A stretch of DNA of 64,000 nt. It comes from Isoetes taiwanensis (lineage: Eukaryota; Streptophyta; Lycopodiopsida; Isoetales; Isoetaceae). Position 1 is the stretch's first letter, and each line of letters begins with the position of its first letter. Position numbers and translations under genes: made by a program. A model generated the notes under the pieces. That model ran no database searches. It was given only the letters and a program-made list of their open reading frames with translations, and was not told the DNA's origin. This document shows positions 1 through 9,656 of this stretch, one piece after another. The DNA is taken from positions 10,369,426 through 10,433,425 of the forward strand of contig JAJEKV010000036.1 of assembly GCA_021234155.1 (NCBI GenBank), written 5' to 3'.

Positions 1-1500
1 CACTAGGGTCCAAAGATTTGTGGGATTATCTAGAGTTTGGGACCCAAACCTACTTTTTTCATATAGTTTTGGAACTCCGAGTGGCCATTGGTTATACGGG
101 TGGACTAGGGTTTTTTATCATTAACTTTTCAAATTAACAAAATATAATGTGAACAGATTCAGTGAGTTATTACATATTTGCCATTGGAAGGGGTTGTTCG
201 AAGGAGGCAACTTTTGCAATATCTTACATAAATTGAATTTCTTACGGAGACCAAATGTCCAATGCCTATCATTGTCCAGGATTAAAAAAAAAAACGCCCT
301 AAAGGTAGCAGTAATAACCTCAGTAATAAGCTCACTGATAAACTTTATATTTGTACATGTTAATATAATGATGGAAGACACAATTAAGCTCATATATCTA
401 GTGCCTCTTAGATATATGATCTTAGACCAATACTAACGCGCCTGCAATAACAGGTGACACGATTGGTCCAGCATACTAGCCCAGCATAATGTGTCCGAAC
501 AGACGCATACGCTTGGAATTCTGAAGACTCAATAAGGCCAATTTGGAAACACTGGTAAACCATGTCGTCTTGTTCTTCTCGAGCCCATCTATCTGCTTCA
601 ATTCTGAGGCGTTTGTGCACCAGTGTGAATGGATGTTTTCATTATGCACTTCTTTATGGTCAAATGTGTTAGCAGGTACTGTTTTGGACCCTGTGGAAAG
701 CGTAGGATGACCAAGGACGTAGGAAATTATATTTGGACATGTAGGATTGAAGTTACCTTCGCTCATTATTTGCATTAAGGCAAAATTGCATTCTTCCATG
801 ATATGCGTAATGCGTTGTACATGTGCTTATTGTGCAAAATCCCAATGTAGAGCGAGATGCACTAGGCGACTTTGAAAATTTTGCTTTCTGGTCCATACAT
901 TTTTGCCGTGATATGTTTCGTGAGCTACGATACAACTTCGCCCTGAGCTTGGGACAACTGCGGCCAGCTATTCTACCTCTTCATAAGGCATAGATTTGGT
1001 TATCAGATTTTATCTCTTGACACTGGGCACAGCAGCTGCCTTCTAGAAGCTTGAAAATTTGATGTTTCTTCATCATCGAACATCTGGATGTTGATTACTC
1101 AGGCATTGCTTGATTCCGGCAATTTTTCTTCTTCAAGATCCAGCAGAACAGAGATAAGTAATGGCAGTGATGTTTTTTCTTTGTAACAGCTGTTTCTGGG
1201 AACCTTTGTTGTGAGTTTACGTTCAGTTGTAAGTTTTTTGAACAAAGCAATTAAGCTAGTTTGCTTACAGAGCTAACCATGGTTGCACACTTTTAAGAAA
1301 CGTGATCAGAAACTATACTTCCAGAAACCAGATTCTATCAGTTTCTTATTTTTTTAAGAAATGTCACTGTTTAAGAAACGTAATTTTACAATTCATGACA
1401 ATTGAATGCTTTGGCTGAAACTCATACATTCATGAAAGGATCCAAAGTCTGACTCACTCCAAAGTACAAATCTGAAAATCGTTTACTCTTCTAAGACTTT
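1..1500. other. No recognisable gene (window start)
   Basis: Only short open frames (107 residues or fewer) occur on either strand. None carries a motif I recognise, and overlapping frames on both strands look like chance. I see no terminal repeats or poly-A tails here. Confidence 0.5.
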
Positions 1501-1504
1501 TGTG

Positions 1505-1865
1505 TCCCCTCCTTAATCATCTGATCCATACTCTTCTTCATTGTCCCCATCTCCATCCAACTCTGCAAAAAACTCTATTCTATTCTATCCCAGCAATGTT
1601 ATTGTTGTCATTCTCAATTGCAAAATCTAGAATCAGATGTTCGTCTTCCTCTAGCTCTTGTTATCATAGAATGTGCACTCTCATTCAAGAATTGAAGATA
1701 CAGATCTTGATGCGCTGGTTCCAAAATTGGAGTCCCTTCCTTGAGCTTGAAGATATCAATTTCATCTGGATTTGTGCCACTCTTCACTTGATTCATGCAA
1801 CAGAAATTAAATTCGGTCACTCCTCTGCATGTATTCGGAGATGAAATAGAGGGACGAATGCTGTT
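1505..1865 (-). pseudogene. Unrecognised decayed coding segment with acidic tail
   Basis: On the minus strand the frame 1820-1614 (68 residues) reads like real protein. It is followed, after apparent frame changes, by two further coding-like stretches. One is rich in E, D, N and I (LEEDEHLILDFAIENDNN). The other is strongly acidic and ends DGDGDNEEEYGSDD followed by a stop. Acidic C-terminal tails of this type are common in plant nuclear proteins, but I cannot name the family. Each piece lies in a different frame, so if this was a gene it is broken by at least two indels. The alternative is chance coding character in AT-rich DNA. Confidence 0.25.
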
Positions 1866-3334
1866 TAAGGCTTGTCTTTTTTAGAACTAACCTTTTCTTT
1901 TTGCTTTTTTTTTTTGGCGTATCTACTTAAGGAATCTGACGTATCGATCATGTTGGTTTCTCAAAGTTTCGAAAAGGATAGAAACACGAATCTATTCTTC
2001 CATGGAGCTAACTATTACTCTACGTCTTACCGCGAGATAATAGGTGCTAAGAATCTATTAGGTGCAAAAAAACTGAGCTTCACTATGGAGAAGGCAACCC
2101 AAATGCGGAGGAGACATCAAAACTTGAATATGAAGGGGTTCCAACCATAATCAGTTCAAATGATCCATGTATGAAATAATTGTTTCCAACTGTTTCTTCT
2201 TGAAAAGCCATAATGGATTGTGGCTATGGCCATGGCCTTTTGGCCAGACATGACTACTGCTCTCCCTGCTACATGCATCCAAAACAGGACTCTGCTGCCA
2301 CGTAGATTAACAGCTTAAACTACATGGCCGCATATGTGGCAGAATAATGAAGCCACGGGTGGCATGATGAAACATAAGCCAGGCATTGCAAAAGCAAAGC
2401 CTTGGAGAGAGCACATTGAAACAAAAAAAGGGATGCAACAATCCCAAAAAGGCCCACAATCTGGGCAGCCGAATGTTTTCAAGCTGCGAGGCCAAATTGC
2501 AAGCTACCCAGCAGGGAGACAGGGCAACCGACAAATTTTAGTCACCTTGAAATTATAGCCAAAATCACCTTGATTTTTCAAACCAAAATTTCAAGGTGAT
2601 TCCAAGCACATTGACCAGAGTTGTTTTTAAGTTGCTTGAAAGTGTTGTTTTATGCAAAAAAAACAACACCAAAATGGATCAATAGTCTACGTGGTCATTT
2701 TATCCGAATTTGATAGAAGACACAGTTATTTTTTGGCAAAAAATTACCACTGTGGTTTTTTTGCAGCTTTTATTTTATATTTGTCAACGTGCCCTTTTTT
2801 TTTGCTATTGTTTTTAGATAGTAATTTTTAACATGTGTTTTTTTTTTAGTTTTTTCAACATGTGGTTCCACTGGTTGTTTGTCTAAAAAATAGGACAATG
2901 GGTTTACATATAAATACACGTGGAAAACAAAATTACAACATATAAATAAAAGGCTAAATAAATAAACACATATAGGAGAAGGGAAAAAACCCCATTCCTT
3001 AGCATAAACCATATATTGATATCTCCAAATTAACACATGTTGTTCAATGGTTTTTAAACCAATCTTGAACACCTCGGAAAAAACTATAGGGCAAAATAAT
3101 GTTGTTTTAGGCATTCTAGACATGTAATATCTATCAACTCAATATGTAGAGAAACAACATTATCTCAAAAAATACACGTATCTCATAGGAAGCTAATTCA
3201 ACACACTATAAAGAATACTACCAAGGTTGTTTTATGCATTTCAGACATGTAATGTTTAGAAAAACAATAGGTGGAGAAACAATCGTCTTTTAAACAACAC
3301 GTTTATTTTAAGATAAGAAAGCCTTTTGGGAATC
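1866..3334. other. AT-rich intergenic DNA
   Basis: No gene is recognised. It holds a perfect 13-bp inverted repeat at 2542-2554 and 2587-2599 (TCACCTTGAAATT and its complement). It also holds two related stretches near 3099-3175 and 3222-3296 that share the words GTTGTTTTA(G/T)GCATT and AGACATGTAAT. This suggests an old local duplication. Confidence 0.5.
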
Positions 3335-3576
3335 GAACCCAAACAACTCCAAAGGCAATTCAAATACTAACCTTAATTAAAACATTCAATGATTAAGTAC
3401 AAAACTATAGCTTTAATAGTTAGGATTCAAAACAAGTAAATTTAATGATATCTGCATCAAACCTAAACAAGTCCATATGGCAATTCGAATACTAACCTTA
3501 ATTAAAACATTCAATGGTTAAGTTCAAAACTATAGCTTAATGGTTAGAATTCAAAACAAGTAAATTTAATAATAAG
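3335..3576. repeat. Two-copy tandem repeat, period about 124 bp
   Basis: The block beginning near 3336 recurs 124 bp downstream. Shared words include CTAACCTTAATTAAAACATT and TTCAAAACAAGTAAATTTAAT. The copies differ by scattered substitutions, so the duplication is not recent. Each unit contains a tRNA A-box-like phrase (TAGCTTAATGGTTAGA in the second unit). The left end carries a perfect B-box-like word on the minus strand (GGTTCGATTCC, about 3331-3341). This hints at an origin from tRNA-related repeats. Confidence 0.75.
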
Positions 3577-4231
3577 ATTCAAAACGTTAGATTAATGTGG
3601 TTAAGGTTGAGTATATCGTAGCTGATCCAATTACTGTAGCACAATTGAATGTGTAATAAAGTATGCATCATACATAAACTAGAGAACCTAAATCATGTTT
3701 TTAAATGTTCTTTCTATTTCATTTTTTGAAGACCATAACAAAGCATTCTTTCTGAATTTTCTTCCGGTACCCATATCTGTCATAGAAGCTATTGCCTATT
3801 ACATTTTGTATTAAAGATAAAGATAGCATATTATTTGAGTGAAAAATCAAATATGCTTCTATTAAAAAATACAAAGATCAGAGATCAAACAAAAAAGAAA
3901 ACATAGTTTTGTTTACAGCAGTGATTCAGCTTTGAAAAAAAAGAAAGGAGCAAATGTTTTGTCTATCTTGTTTTCCCTGTTCGCCCTCTGGTGTTGTATT
4001 CCCTAGCCAATTCTGCAACATAGAGGAGAAATAATGCATCAACATCTCAAGACTTTCTGCCAAGAATTTAAATGAACTATTAGACGAGGCTTCTTACTGG
4101 ATAAACTTTCTGCCTATGCAGATGTAAGGCTTGCAGGGAAGCCTCGGAATCTATGCTTGTAGCTATAGACCAATGCTTCCTTAGCTGCTTCTAAATTGTA
4201 AAACAAATGTTCCCAGTTTAGTTTTCTGCCA
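3577..4231. other. AT-rich intergenic DNA
   Basis: I see nothing gene-like or repeat-like that I can support here. Confidence 0.4.
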
Positions 4232-4424
4232 ATGGCGAGTTTTCACAGCGTAAACCGCAGTTTTGTGAAATTCCTGGAATATTCTCTATTTGTTTACTTT
4301 AGGTATTTTTGGTTTATGGGTGTCTGGTGGCGCCGATTACAGCGCCGCCACAGCTCAAAGACCTATTTTGATTTTTCCATTTCATTTGAGCGGCCGACAG
4401 GGCAGGGCAGTGCAGCGCAGGGCA

Positions 4425-4670
4425 TTCAACCGGATCATTCGTGCAGTGCAGGGCACGACAGTGCAGTCAGGGCATTCGGCCGGCAGATCATTCGGGCCAG
4501 CAGATCATTTGGCAGATCCCCTGTTCAAGAGCATTCGGCATTCGGCAGATCATTCGGCAGGGCATTCAAGAGCAGGGCATTCGACAGATCATTCGACTGG
4601 CAGACCATTCGGCCTTGTTTCAAGCCATTGTTTCATGCCTCAAGATTTGTCTAGCAGATCCCCTGTTCGC
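4425..4670. repeat. CATTCGGCAGATCATTCG minisatellite
   Basis: The words CATTCG and CAGATCATT recur roughly every 12-25 bp, for example at 4470-4660, with spacers of variable length. The longer word CAGATCCCCTGTTC occurs twice (about 4512 and 4653), so the array has a higher-order structure. Its GC content is higher than that of the flanks. All three forward frames stay open through much of it, which produces low-complexity arginine/histidine/glutamine-rich peptides that are probably not translated. It lies directly upstream of the ABCG remnant. Confidence 0.75.
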
Positions 4671-4676
4671 GTTTGC

Positions 4677-4781
4677 AGCGGCATATCAGAAGGCCAAAGA
4701 AGAAGGGTTTCCATACATGCTATACATGATCCGACCGTTTTGCTTCTGGATGAGCCCATATCAGGCCTGGATTCCGCGAGC
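4677..4781 (+). pseudogene. ABCG-type ABC transporter nucleotide-binding fragment
   Basis: Plus-strand residues [13 protein letters not shown] followed by [20 protein letters not shown] match the ABC signature and Walker B regions of plant ABCG (white/brown complex) half-transporters. In that family the usual form is SGGQ/ERRRVSI and LLLDEPTSGLDS. Two hallmark positions are altered: the second glycine of the signature is E, and the threonine of EPTSG is I. Only about 35 residues are recognisable. There is no Walker A upstream, no transmembrane region downstream, and the upstream reading frame is minisatellite. I read it as a transported or decayed exon fragment rather than a working transporter. 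Family assignment is firm at the motif level. Confidence 0.8.
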
Positions 4782-4910
4782 CCAGCTTTCGCATTTTCGG
4801 CTTTCGCATTTATGCATGCTATACATGGTTTTGGGTGCTCTTCTTTCTTTCATTATGGCAGATTAGAGCAGGTTCCGCAAAACGGCAAGATGCTCAAGCT
4901 TCGGCCATAG

Positions 4911-5685
4911 CCGTGGATATTGGAGGTCCCCAGCGATATTGAAACTCCTTCTTCAACGATTGTAGAGATTGAAGGGCCAAGAAAACACCCAAAATCACAA
5001 AAAAAAAACACCAAGAAACATGCTAGGTCCAAGAACGAAGTTTCACAAAACTGACGGTTCACGTTTGGTAGTCGGCCGGAAACCCCTCAATCCGGCCGGT
5101 TACCTAGCACATATACCGTCCTCACCTTCCATCGTGTACTTGAGCCAGCATTTGGTGATTATGGAAACAGGTTATTTGTGGATCATCCTGAATCTTGCTG
5201 CCCATATAAACCACGCAAACGTGCCAAAACCTTGCAGGCTCAAGAAAATCCTACTAATATATTCAAAGAATCGGATTGACCTGAAAAAGCCGTATTAGCA
5301 GAAGGAGCTGCACTAGTAGAAATGCGAAGAAACAGAATGAAGAAACTGCCGAAATGCATTTGCCTGCCATTTTTGCCACCACAGATCTTCCGCTTCCTTC
5401 TCTTGGGCTTACTTGCATAATGGCCTAAGCAGAGCCGAGCAAAAAAGTGGTTGGAAGCATGCAGATATCCTTTTTCAAACCTTAAGGGAAGGAAGAAAAA
5501 AGAGTTAAAGGATCTACCTTGCTATGGTGATTCCAAGGGAATCGACTCAAGGTGATGCCTCCCTGAACATAAACTGATGAAAACGTACTTCTTCATTACC
5601 CAACTATTTTTGCCATTTACGCATGCATTACAAGAGCGCCATAGCCGGAGCTGGAAAATCGAGCACCCACACGCAGAGTATTCCG
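4911..5685. other. No recognisable gene
   Basis: It contains short frames only (109 residues at most). It may be part of whatever unit carried the ABCG fragment, but no motif supports this. Confidence 0.4.
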
Positions 5686-5687
5686 CC

Positions 5688-5740
5688 ATAGCTGAGCGGT
5701 AATGCAGAGTAGTCAAAGGTTCAAAATGAGGGCAAAGGGG
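5688..5740 (+). other. tRNA-like pol III box pair (weak)
   Basis: TAGCTGAGCGGTAATGCA resembles a tRNA A box. About 30 bp further on, AGGTTCAAAATGAGG resembles a B box. The sequence between them is too short and unpaired for a cloverleaf, so this is at best a decayed tRNA or SINE head. Confidence 0.25.
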
Positions 5741-5833
5741 AAAACAAACGGACCAATATAATGAGAGGACTTGGATCGAAAGCCGTTCATTTTGGCCCAT
5801 CTCGGTCATTGATGAGATGCACACTTTTTATAA

Positions 5834-6532
5834 ATAAAAATAGGGAAATTTATCAAAATGCCCTTAATTGTTGATTAAAATCCCAAAAAACCCTTCGTAT
5901 TTTTGAAATTTCCAAAATGCCCTTAATTCTTAAGTATTTTCTCAAATAGCCTTTTTCCACCAAAAAGCCTTGCAAATTGCCTCGTTGTATTAATATACTG
6001 CACTTTTTTACAATATGCGATCATTCTTTTCACAGATGAAAGTGTTTCTTACTGATCACAACAATTTAGAAAGTAATCTTCAGAATACGTTATTGATTGC
6101 CCTCATGTTTTGGAGAGCTTCATTGAAGGCCTCCACAGATTTAGCATATGCAGCTTGCCAAAAGAAGCATTTGATGAATTCATCATTATTGCACTTTTAA
6201 GATTTGCATCTAGATGTCTCATGCAAAAAGCATGATGAACCCCTGGAAACGCAAGATCCATTGCTAGCAATAACCCTTTCATTCTATCAGATATAGAAGT
6301 TATATTTCTCGAACCTAGACATTATTATGTAATAATTGCAAGAACCATACTCAAATGTCTATTGTGAAAACATGCATGATATTAGAAGAAAGAGGCGATT
6401 TGGGAAATTTGTAGCAGTTTTTAGTACAATACTCAAGAATTAAGGACATTTTGGGAATTTCAAATATATGAAGGGCTTTTTGAAAATTTAGTCAATAACT
6501 AAGGGTATTTTGATAAAGTTCCCATAAAAATA
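5834..6532. mobile_element. MULE (Mutator-like) deletion derivative with 9-bp target duplication
   Basis: The element spans 5843-6523 (681 bp). It begins GGGAAATTTATCAAAATGCC and ends with the imperfect inverted counterpart. The two terminal inverted repeats are about 105-110 bp each (5843-5952 and 6414-6523). It is flanked by a perfect 9-bp direct repeat ATAAAAATA at 5834-5842 and 6524-6532. Long inverted repeats plus 9-bp duplications are diagnostic of Mutator-like elements. The interior carries a remnant of the transposase on the minus strand, listed separately. The element cannot be autonomous. Confidence 0.9.
6020..6300 (-). pseudogene. MULE transposase fragment
   Basis: The minus strand inside the MULE reads ISDRMKGLLLAMDLAFPG, then HHAFCMRHLDANLKSA. 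After a frame change it reads FFWQAAYAKSVEAFNEAL. This matches the catalytic-domain neighbourhood of plant MULE transposases, where the usual pattern is SDR-KGL...FP...H-FC-RHL-N and then W-A-A....F...M. At least one frameshift near 6180 and in-frame stops break it. The N-terminal DNA-binding part and the zinc-knuckle C-terminus are missing. It shows that the element descends from a coding MULE by internal deletion. Confidence 0.75.
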
Positions 6533-6730
6533 TAAAATAGTTGTGGTGTAATGAATGCATCGTTTAAATTACGCTAAATTTCCCCTGAAATTATAAGCCA
6601 TAAAACATTACCGTCCTTTATGGAGCGGCGCCGCCATTGGCCCCCTTCCCTAATCCCCTGCTTCCTCTCTCATCCCGGACCTGTTCGAGAAAAAAACCGT
6701 GAGAAAAGAACTAGACTAACAATATGTGCC

Positions 6731-7276
6731 AAAACAATAGGGGGTTCCAAGGGGATTTGATATGGATGTAAAAATAACAATTCCTGAAACCATAGACCAT
6801 ATATCCCTAAAACAATTGAATGGGTTGTTATAAAAAAAAAACATAGATTAAAGATAAAAAATAATCACATTAGCTCATTGGGTACATTGGTTAAAATAGT
6901 GTTATTAGGACATTGAGTTATTCTGTAGAGGTTCGAGCTTCCGTATTTCATATTCTAAAATCTTAGGTAAAGCCGTATAGAGGTTCGATATTCCCTTAAA
7001 ACCTTAGGCGAAATCGTATTTCATATTTCAAAATCATAGGCGCCTCCAATCATAAATGACTATAAGCGAAACGAGAGGTGCACAGAGGCTCCAACATAGG
7101 ATCTGGGTCGTGAGATCGACGAATACGATGACTGTGGTAGTCCAGGGTAATATGTAGCAAAATTACTGGGGGTTTACAGGGGGATTTGATATGGATGTAA
7201 AAATAACAATTCCTGAAGCCATAGACCATATATCCCTAAAACAATTGAATGGGTTGTTATAAGAAAAAATATAGAT
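6731..7276. repeat. Pair of ~115-bp direct repeats enclosing a SINE-like segment
   Basis: The stretch 6733-6850 recurs at 7161-7274, with shared words such as GATTTGATATGGATGTAAAA and CAATTGAATGGGTTGTTATA. The repeats are nearly identical, with a few substitutions and small indels. About 310 bp of unrelated DNA with tRNA-like boxes lies between them. The arrangement resembles a miniature LTR element, but no primer-binding site or TG...CA ends are convincing. A duplication with an insertion is equally possible. Confidence 0.7.
6865..7150 (+). mobile_element. tRNA-related SINE-like segment
   Basis: TAGCTCATTGGG (6871-6882) matches the pol III A-box consensus at all but one or two positions. 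AGGTTCGAGCTTCC (6929-6942) matches the B box. Their spacing of about 60 bp is in the range of plant SINE heads. The following body has internal near-repeats (GTATTTCATATT..AAAATC and similar). I see no clear poly-A or poly-T tail or target duplication, so the boundaries are uncertain. Confidence 0.45.
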
Positions 7277-7785
7277 TCATCATTTGGACATCATCTGATG
7301 CAAGATGGTTTAGGCTCTGATGGTTATTGCTTTTATTTTTTTTGCGAATATAGTCAAAGTTCTAACATGGTAGCTTACAGATTACAGAAAAACTCTTGAA
7401 GATTTGGGCGAAAATTTCGTTGCATTGTCAGACTTGCCGTAGAGAAACAGAGCATAGGAAAAACAGAGCGAGAAGCATGGCATGGAAATTTGAACCATGT
7501 GTTCATTATGTCCGGGAAAGTTCAGGTCTCAGAATATTCCCTCAAGAATATCCCTCGGTGGCGCCGCCCTGGGAAATTCCCTCGAGGAATTTCCTCGACC
7601 TTAACTTTCCCTAATATCTAATATCACAAAAAATTGTTTGTCGTGCAAAACATATAAGTATACGGCCATTTTGCTATAGTTTGCATATGATTTTGCTGTT
7701 GTATTTGTGTGAGGGTATGCCAACAGTATTTATAGAGCACGTGTTGTATTTCTCGTTAGCTTGCACTCCCAACCTATGGTTTTGG
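7277..7785. other. Intergenic DNA with a small palindrome
   Basis: No gene is recognised. A perfect hairpin GGAAATTCC-CTCGA-GGAATTTCC lies at 7572-7594. Confidence 0.45.
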
Positions 7786-7786
7786 C

Positions 7787-7907
7787 ATGCGCGCATGCAT
7801 GCATTGCATGCATGCACACAATGCATGCACACAGTGCATGCATGCAATGCATGCACTTTGCAATGCATGCACTGTGTGCATGCATACCATGCCATGCATG
7901 CATGTTG
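7787..7907. repeat. GCATGC/TGCATGCA alternating purine-pyrimidine tract
   Basis: About 120 bp is built almost entirely from CATGCA, TGCATG and CACACA words in strict purine-pyrimidine alternation. It is largely self-complementary, so both strands stay open and give mirror-like Cys/His/Met/Ala peptides. Such tracts can adopt Z-form or cruciform structure. Each CATGCA is also the core of the RY element bound by plant B3 factors. I do not regard the open frames as genes. Confidence 0.85.
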
Positions 7908-8312
7908 AATCCCTCTAGTACTTAACACCATGCAAGGCACATTGCTTATTTTCTTTTGCGGCCATATGGGTATTTTTACATAAGAGACATACAACATTCA
8001 TCTTCACAGTAAATTTGCATATTAGCTTTGTTTGTATAAGAGCTAGAATTCACAAATCTCCAGTTCATACAGATATAGCATTATGCTCGAGTAGCAAGCT
8101 GTGATACTATGTTCATGCTAAGGCTTAGAGTTGTGCTTCTGTTTTATGTTAAGTGTTGAAAATCGGGAACAGGAGCTATGCTTCTGCCTCTGACGGGATC
8201 AATTTTCTTGACGGACTGTTTGGTGTTTTTTCCTTGAGGTTTTTGTTTGATGGTCACGTCAAAGGTTTAGAATTTAATGAATGTTAAAATGTCATGTTCA
8301 CATGTTTGAAAG
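7908..8312. other. Intergenic DNA
   Basis: Nothing recognisable on either strand. Confidence 0.4.
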
Positions 8313-8570
8313 TGACCTTAGAAAGTGGCAAAGCATTTTTGTGGCAAAAATTTGTTAGCCGTTGATTTGGCATCATGCCCGGGATATGCTAGAGATCAAT
8401 GATTGATTTGAATCCTAAAAACAAAACCCACAAACACCAAACAGTGACTTCGTATAACAGTGAAAAATATAAATATGAACCATTTGATCTCCAGCCTATC
8501 CTGGGCATGATGCCAAATCAACGGCTAACATCTTTTTGCCAAAAAAAAATGCTTTGCCACTTTCTAAGGC
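8313..8570. repeat. Large inverted repeat (about 85-bp arms, 87-bp loop)
   Basis: The left arm is 8313-8398 and the right arm 8486-8569. Shared words include TTAGCCGTTGATTTGGCATC and CTTAGAAAGTGGCAAAGCAT, present in opposite orientation. A few mismatches and small indels are present. It could be a foldback/MITE-type element or an inverted duplication. A transcript would form a long hairpin able to feed a Dicer pathway. I find no clean target duplication. Confidence 0.8.
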
Positions 8571-8645
8571 TACTCTCTAGCAAAATGCACATGACACTTT
8601 CAATGGTGCAAAACACACCATTTTCTACAATGGTGGATAGTGGGT

Positions 8646-8707
8646 AGCCGCATACATGCGAACTACCCACGAAAATAGCCGCATACATGCGAACTACCCA
8701 CGAAAAA
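8646..8707. repeat. Two-copy 32-bp tandem repeat
   Basis: The word GCCGCATACATGCGAACTAC plus CCACGAAAA is repeated head to tail. Each unit contains the small palindrome CGCATACATGCG. Confidence 0.85.
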
Positions 8708-8784
8708 AATTAAAGGGAATGTCCAATTATACAACTTGGACCCCATGAAATACAATGCTAATAGATGTTTGGTTTGTGTACCTA

Positions 8785-8862
8785 CCGAAAGCTTATCACC
8801 GGGATTAAAAGACCCCGCCCTTTCGGGTTTTTGAGGAAAAACCCTAGTGATAAGCCTTCGAC
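8785..8862. repeat. Conserved hairpin core in an outer stem (copy 1)
   Basis: A core at about 8800-8846 (CGGGATTAAAA...GCCCTTTCGGGTTTTTGAGG...AAAACCCTA) is enclosed by the perfect inverted repeat GCTTATCAC (8791-8799) and GTGATAAGC (8847-8855). The pairing extends outward as CGAA/TTCG. Inside the core, GGGTTTTT-GAGG-AAAAACCC forms a second perfect hairpin. The same core recurs at 20.5 kb in the opposite orientation inside a different outer stem. It resembles hairpins near the transcript ends of plant LTR elements, but the element is not identified. Confidence 0.7.
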
Positions 8863-8980
8863 AAGGGGCTTGGACAAACGTAAGGCTGAGAATTCGCTCC
8901 CAAAGAACCCACGAATGGAGAAGTCGAAGCTGCTGCCGCTTGCCAACCTGTACTTGCACATCACCAACACTAGAACAAAT

Positions 8981-9086
8981 GTGACAAAACAAACCTCCCA
9001 AAGTGGAGGGGCTGATCACGCGTGCCACGCGACAACAAAACAAAAACCTCTTCAAATAGAGAGGCTGGTCACGCGTGCCAGGTGTC
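8981..9086. repeat. Two ~50-bp tandem units, each with a short stem-loop
   Basis: Both units share ACAAAACAAA, then a stem-loop, then GGCTG(A/G)TCACGCGTGCCA. The stems differ but still pair: CCTCC/GGAGG in unit 1 and CCTCT/AGAGG in unit 2. They lie just downstream of the hairpin core at 8.8 kb and could belong to the same LTR-like unit. Confidence 0.65.
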
Positions 9087-9656
9087 AAATACATTAAACA
9101 ATTAAAAGGGGGAGGGTGGATTTCAAAGAATAGAGAATAAGGTACTGCTGTAAGCGCCGATGAGACGTTGATGAAAAACCTCGCCTAATACAGCGATCTC
9201 CTAATCAGAGAAGGCATGCAATGCAGGCAAGCAAGACATGCATGCTCGCCCCCTCTAGAATCTCGATCCGAGGGCTTGAATCGATGGAATTAATGTTATA
9301 CTTGAAACATAGAATTTTCTTTTGAAACTTTTGAAAAAATATGGTATAATTACAAAATAATATTAGCCTAGAAAATTGTTCCTGGCAATTTTCTAGGGCT
9401 GCCAAAGACAGGCTTGGTATTTCTAGTCGGGAATATCAAGTATGAAAGTCTAGAAACAGATTTGAGGGGTTTTTTTTTTTTTAAGGCAAGATACATTTAT
9501 TTTTATTAATAATATGCAAGTAAATACATTTATCCATAGTCCATAATAGCCAGATCGTCTAACCATGTCAGCACAATAATCCAAGATAAAGAGTCTCCAA
9601 ATTCAGTACCATCCCTTCAATTTGAAGCAAATACACAACCATTATAGATGCAAGCA
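9087..9656. other. Intergenic DNA with an oligo-T tract
   Basis: No gene is seen. An oligo-T run near 9466-9482 is followed by AAGGCAAGATACATTTATT. That resembles the start of the LINE tail at 12.0 kb (T-run then GAAGGACGACAAGCTTTATT). This may be the 3' tail of a second minus-strand retroposon, but no coding sequence of it is visible. Confidence 0.4.

Noticed and set aside
4232-4676. Arg/His/Gln-rich repeat proteins in all three frames
   Set aside because: Low-complexity translation of a minisatellite, open in several frames at once.
5688-5740. A functional tRNA gene
   Set aside because: A and B boxes are present only approximately, and no acceptor stem or cloverleaf can be formed.
7674-7997. 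Cys/His/Met-rich open frames on both strands
   Set aside because: They are created by the self-complementary GCATGC tract and mirror each other; not coding.
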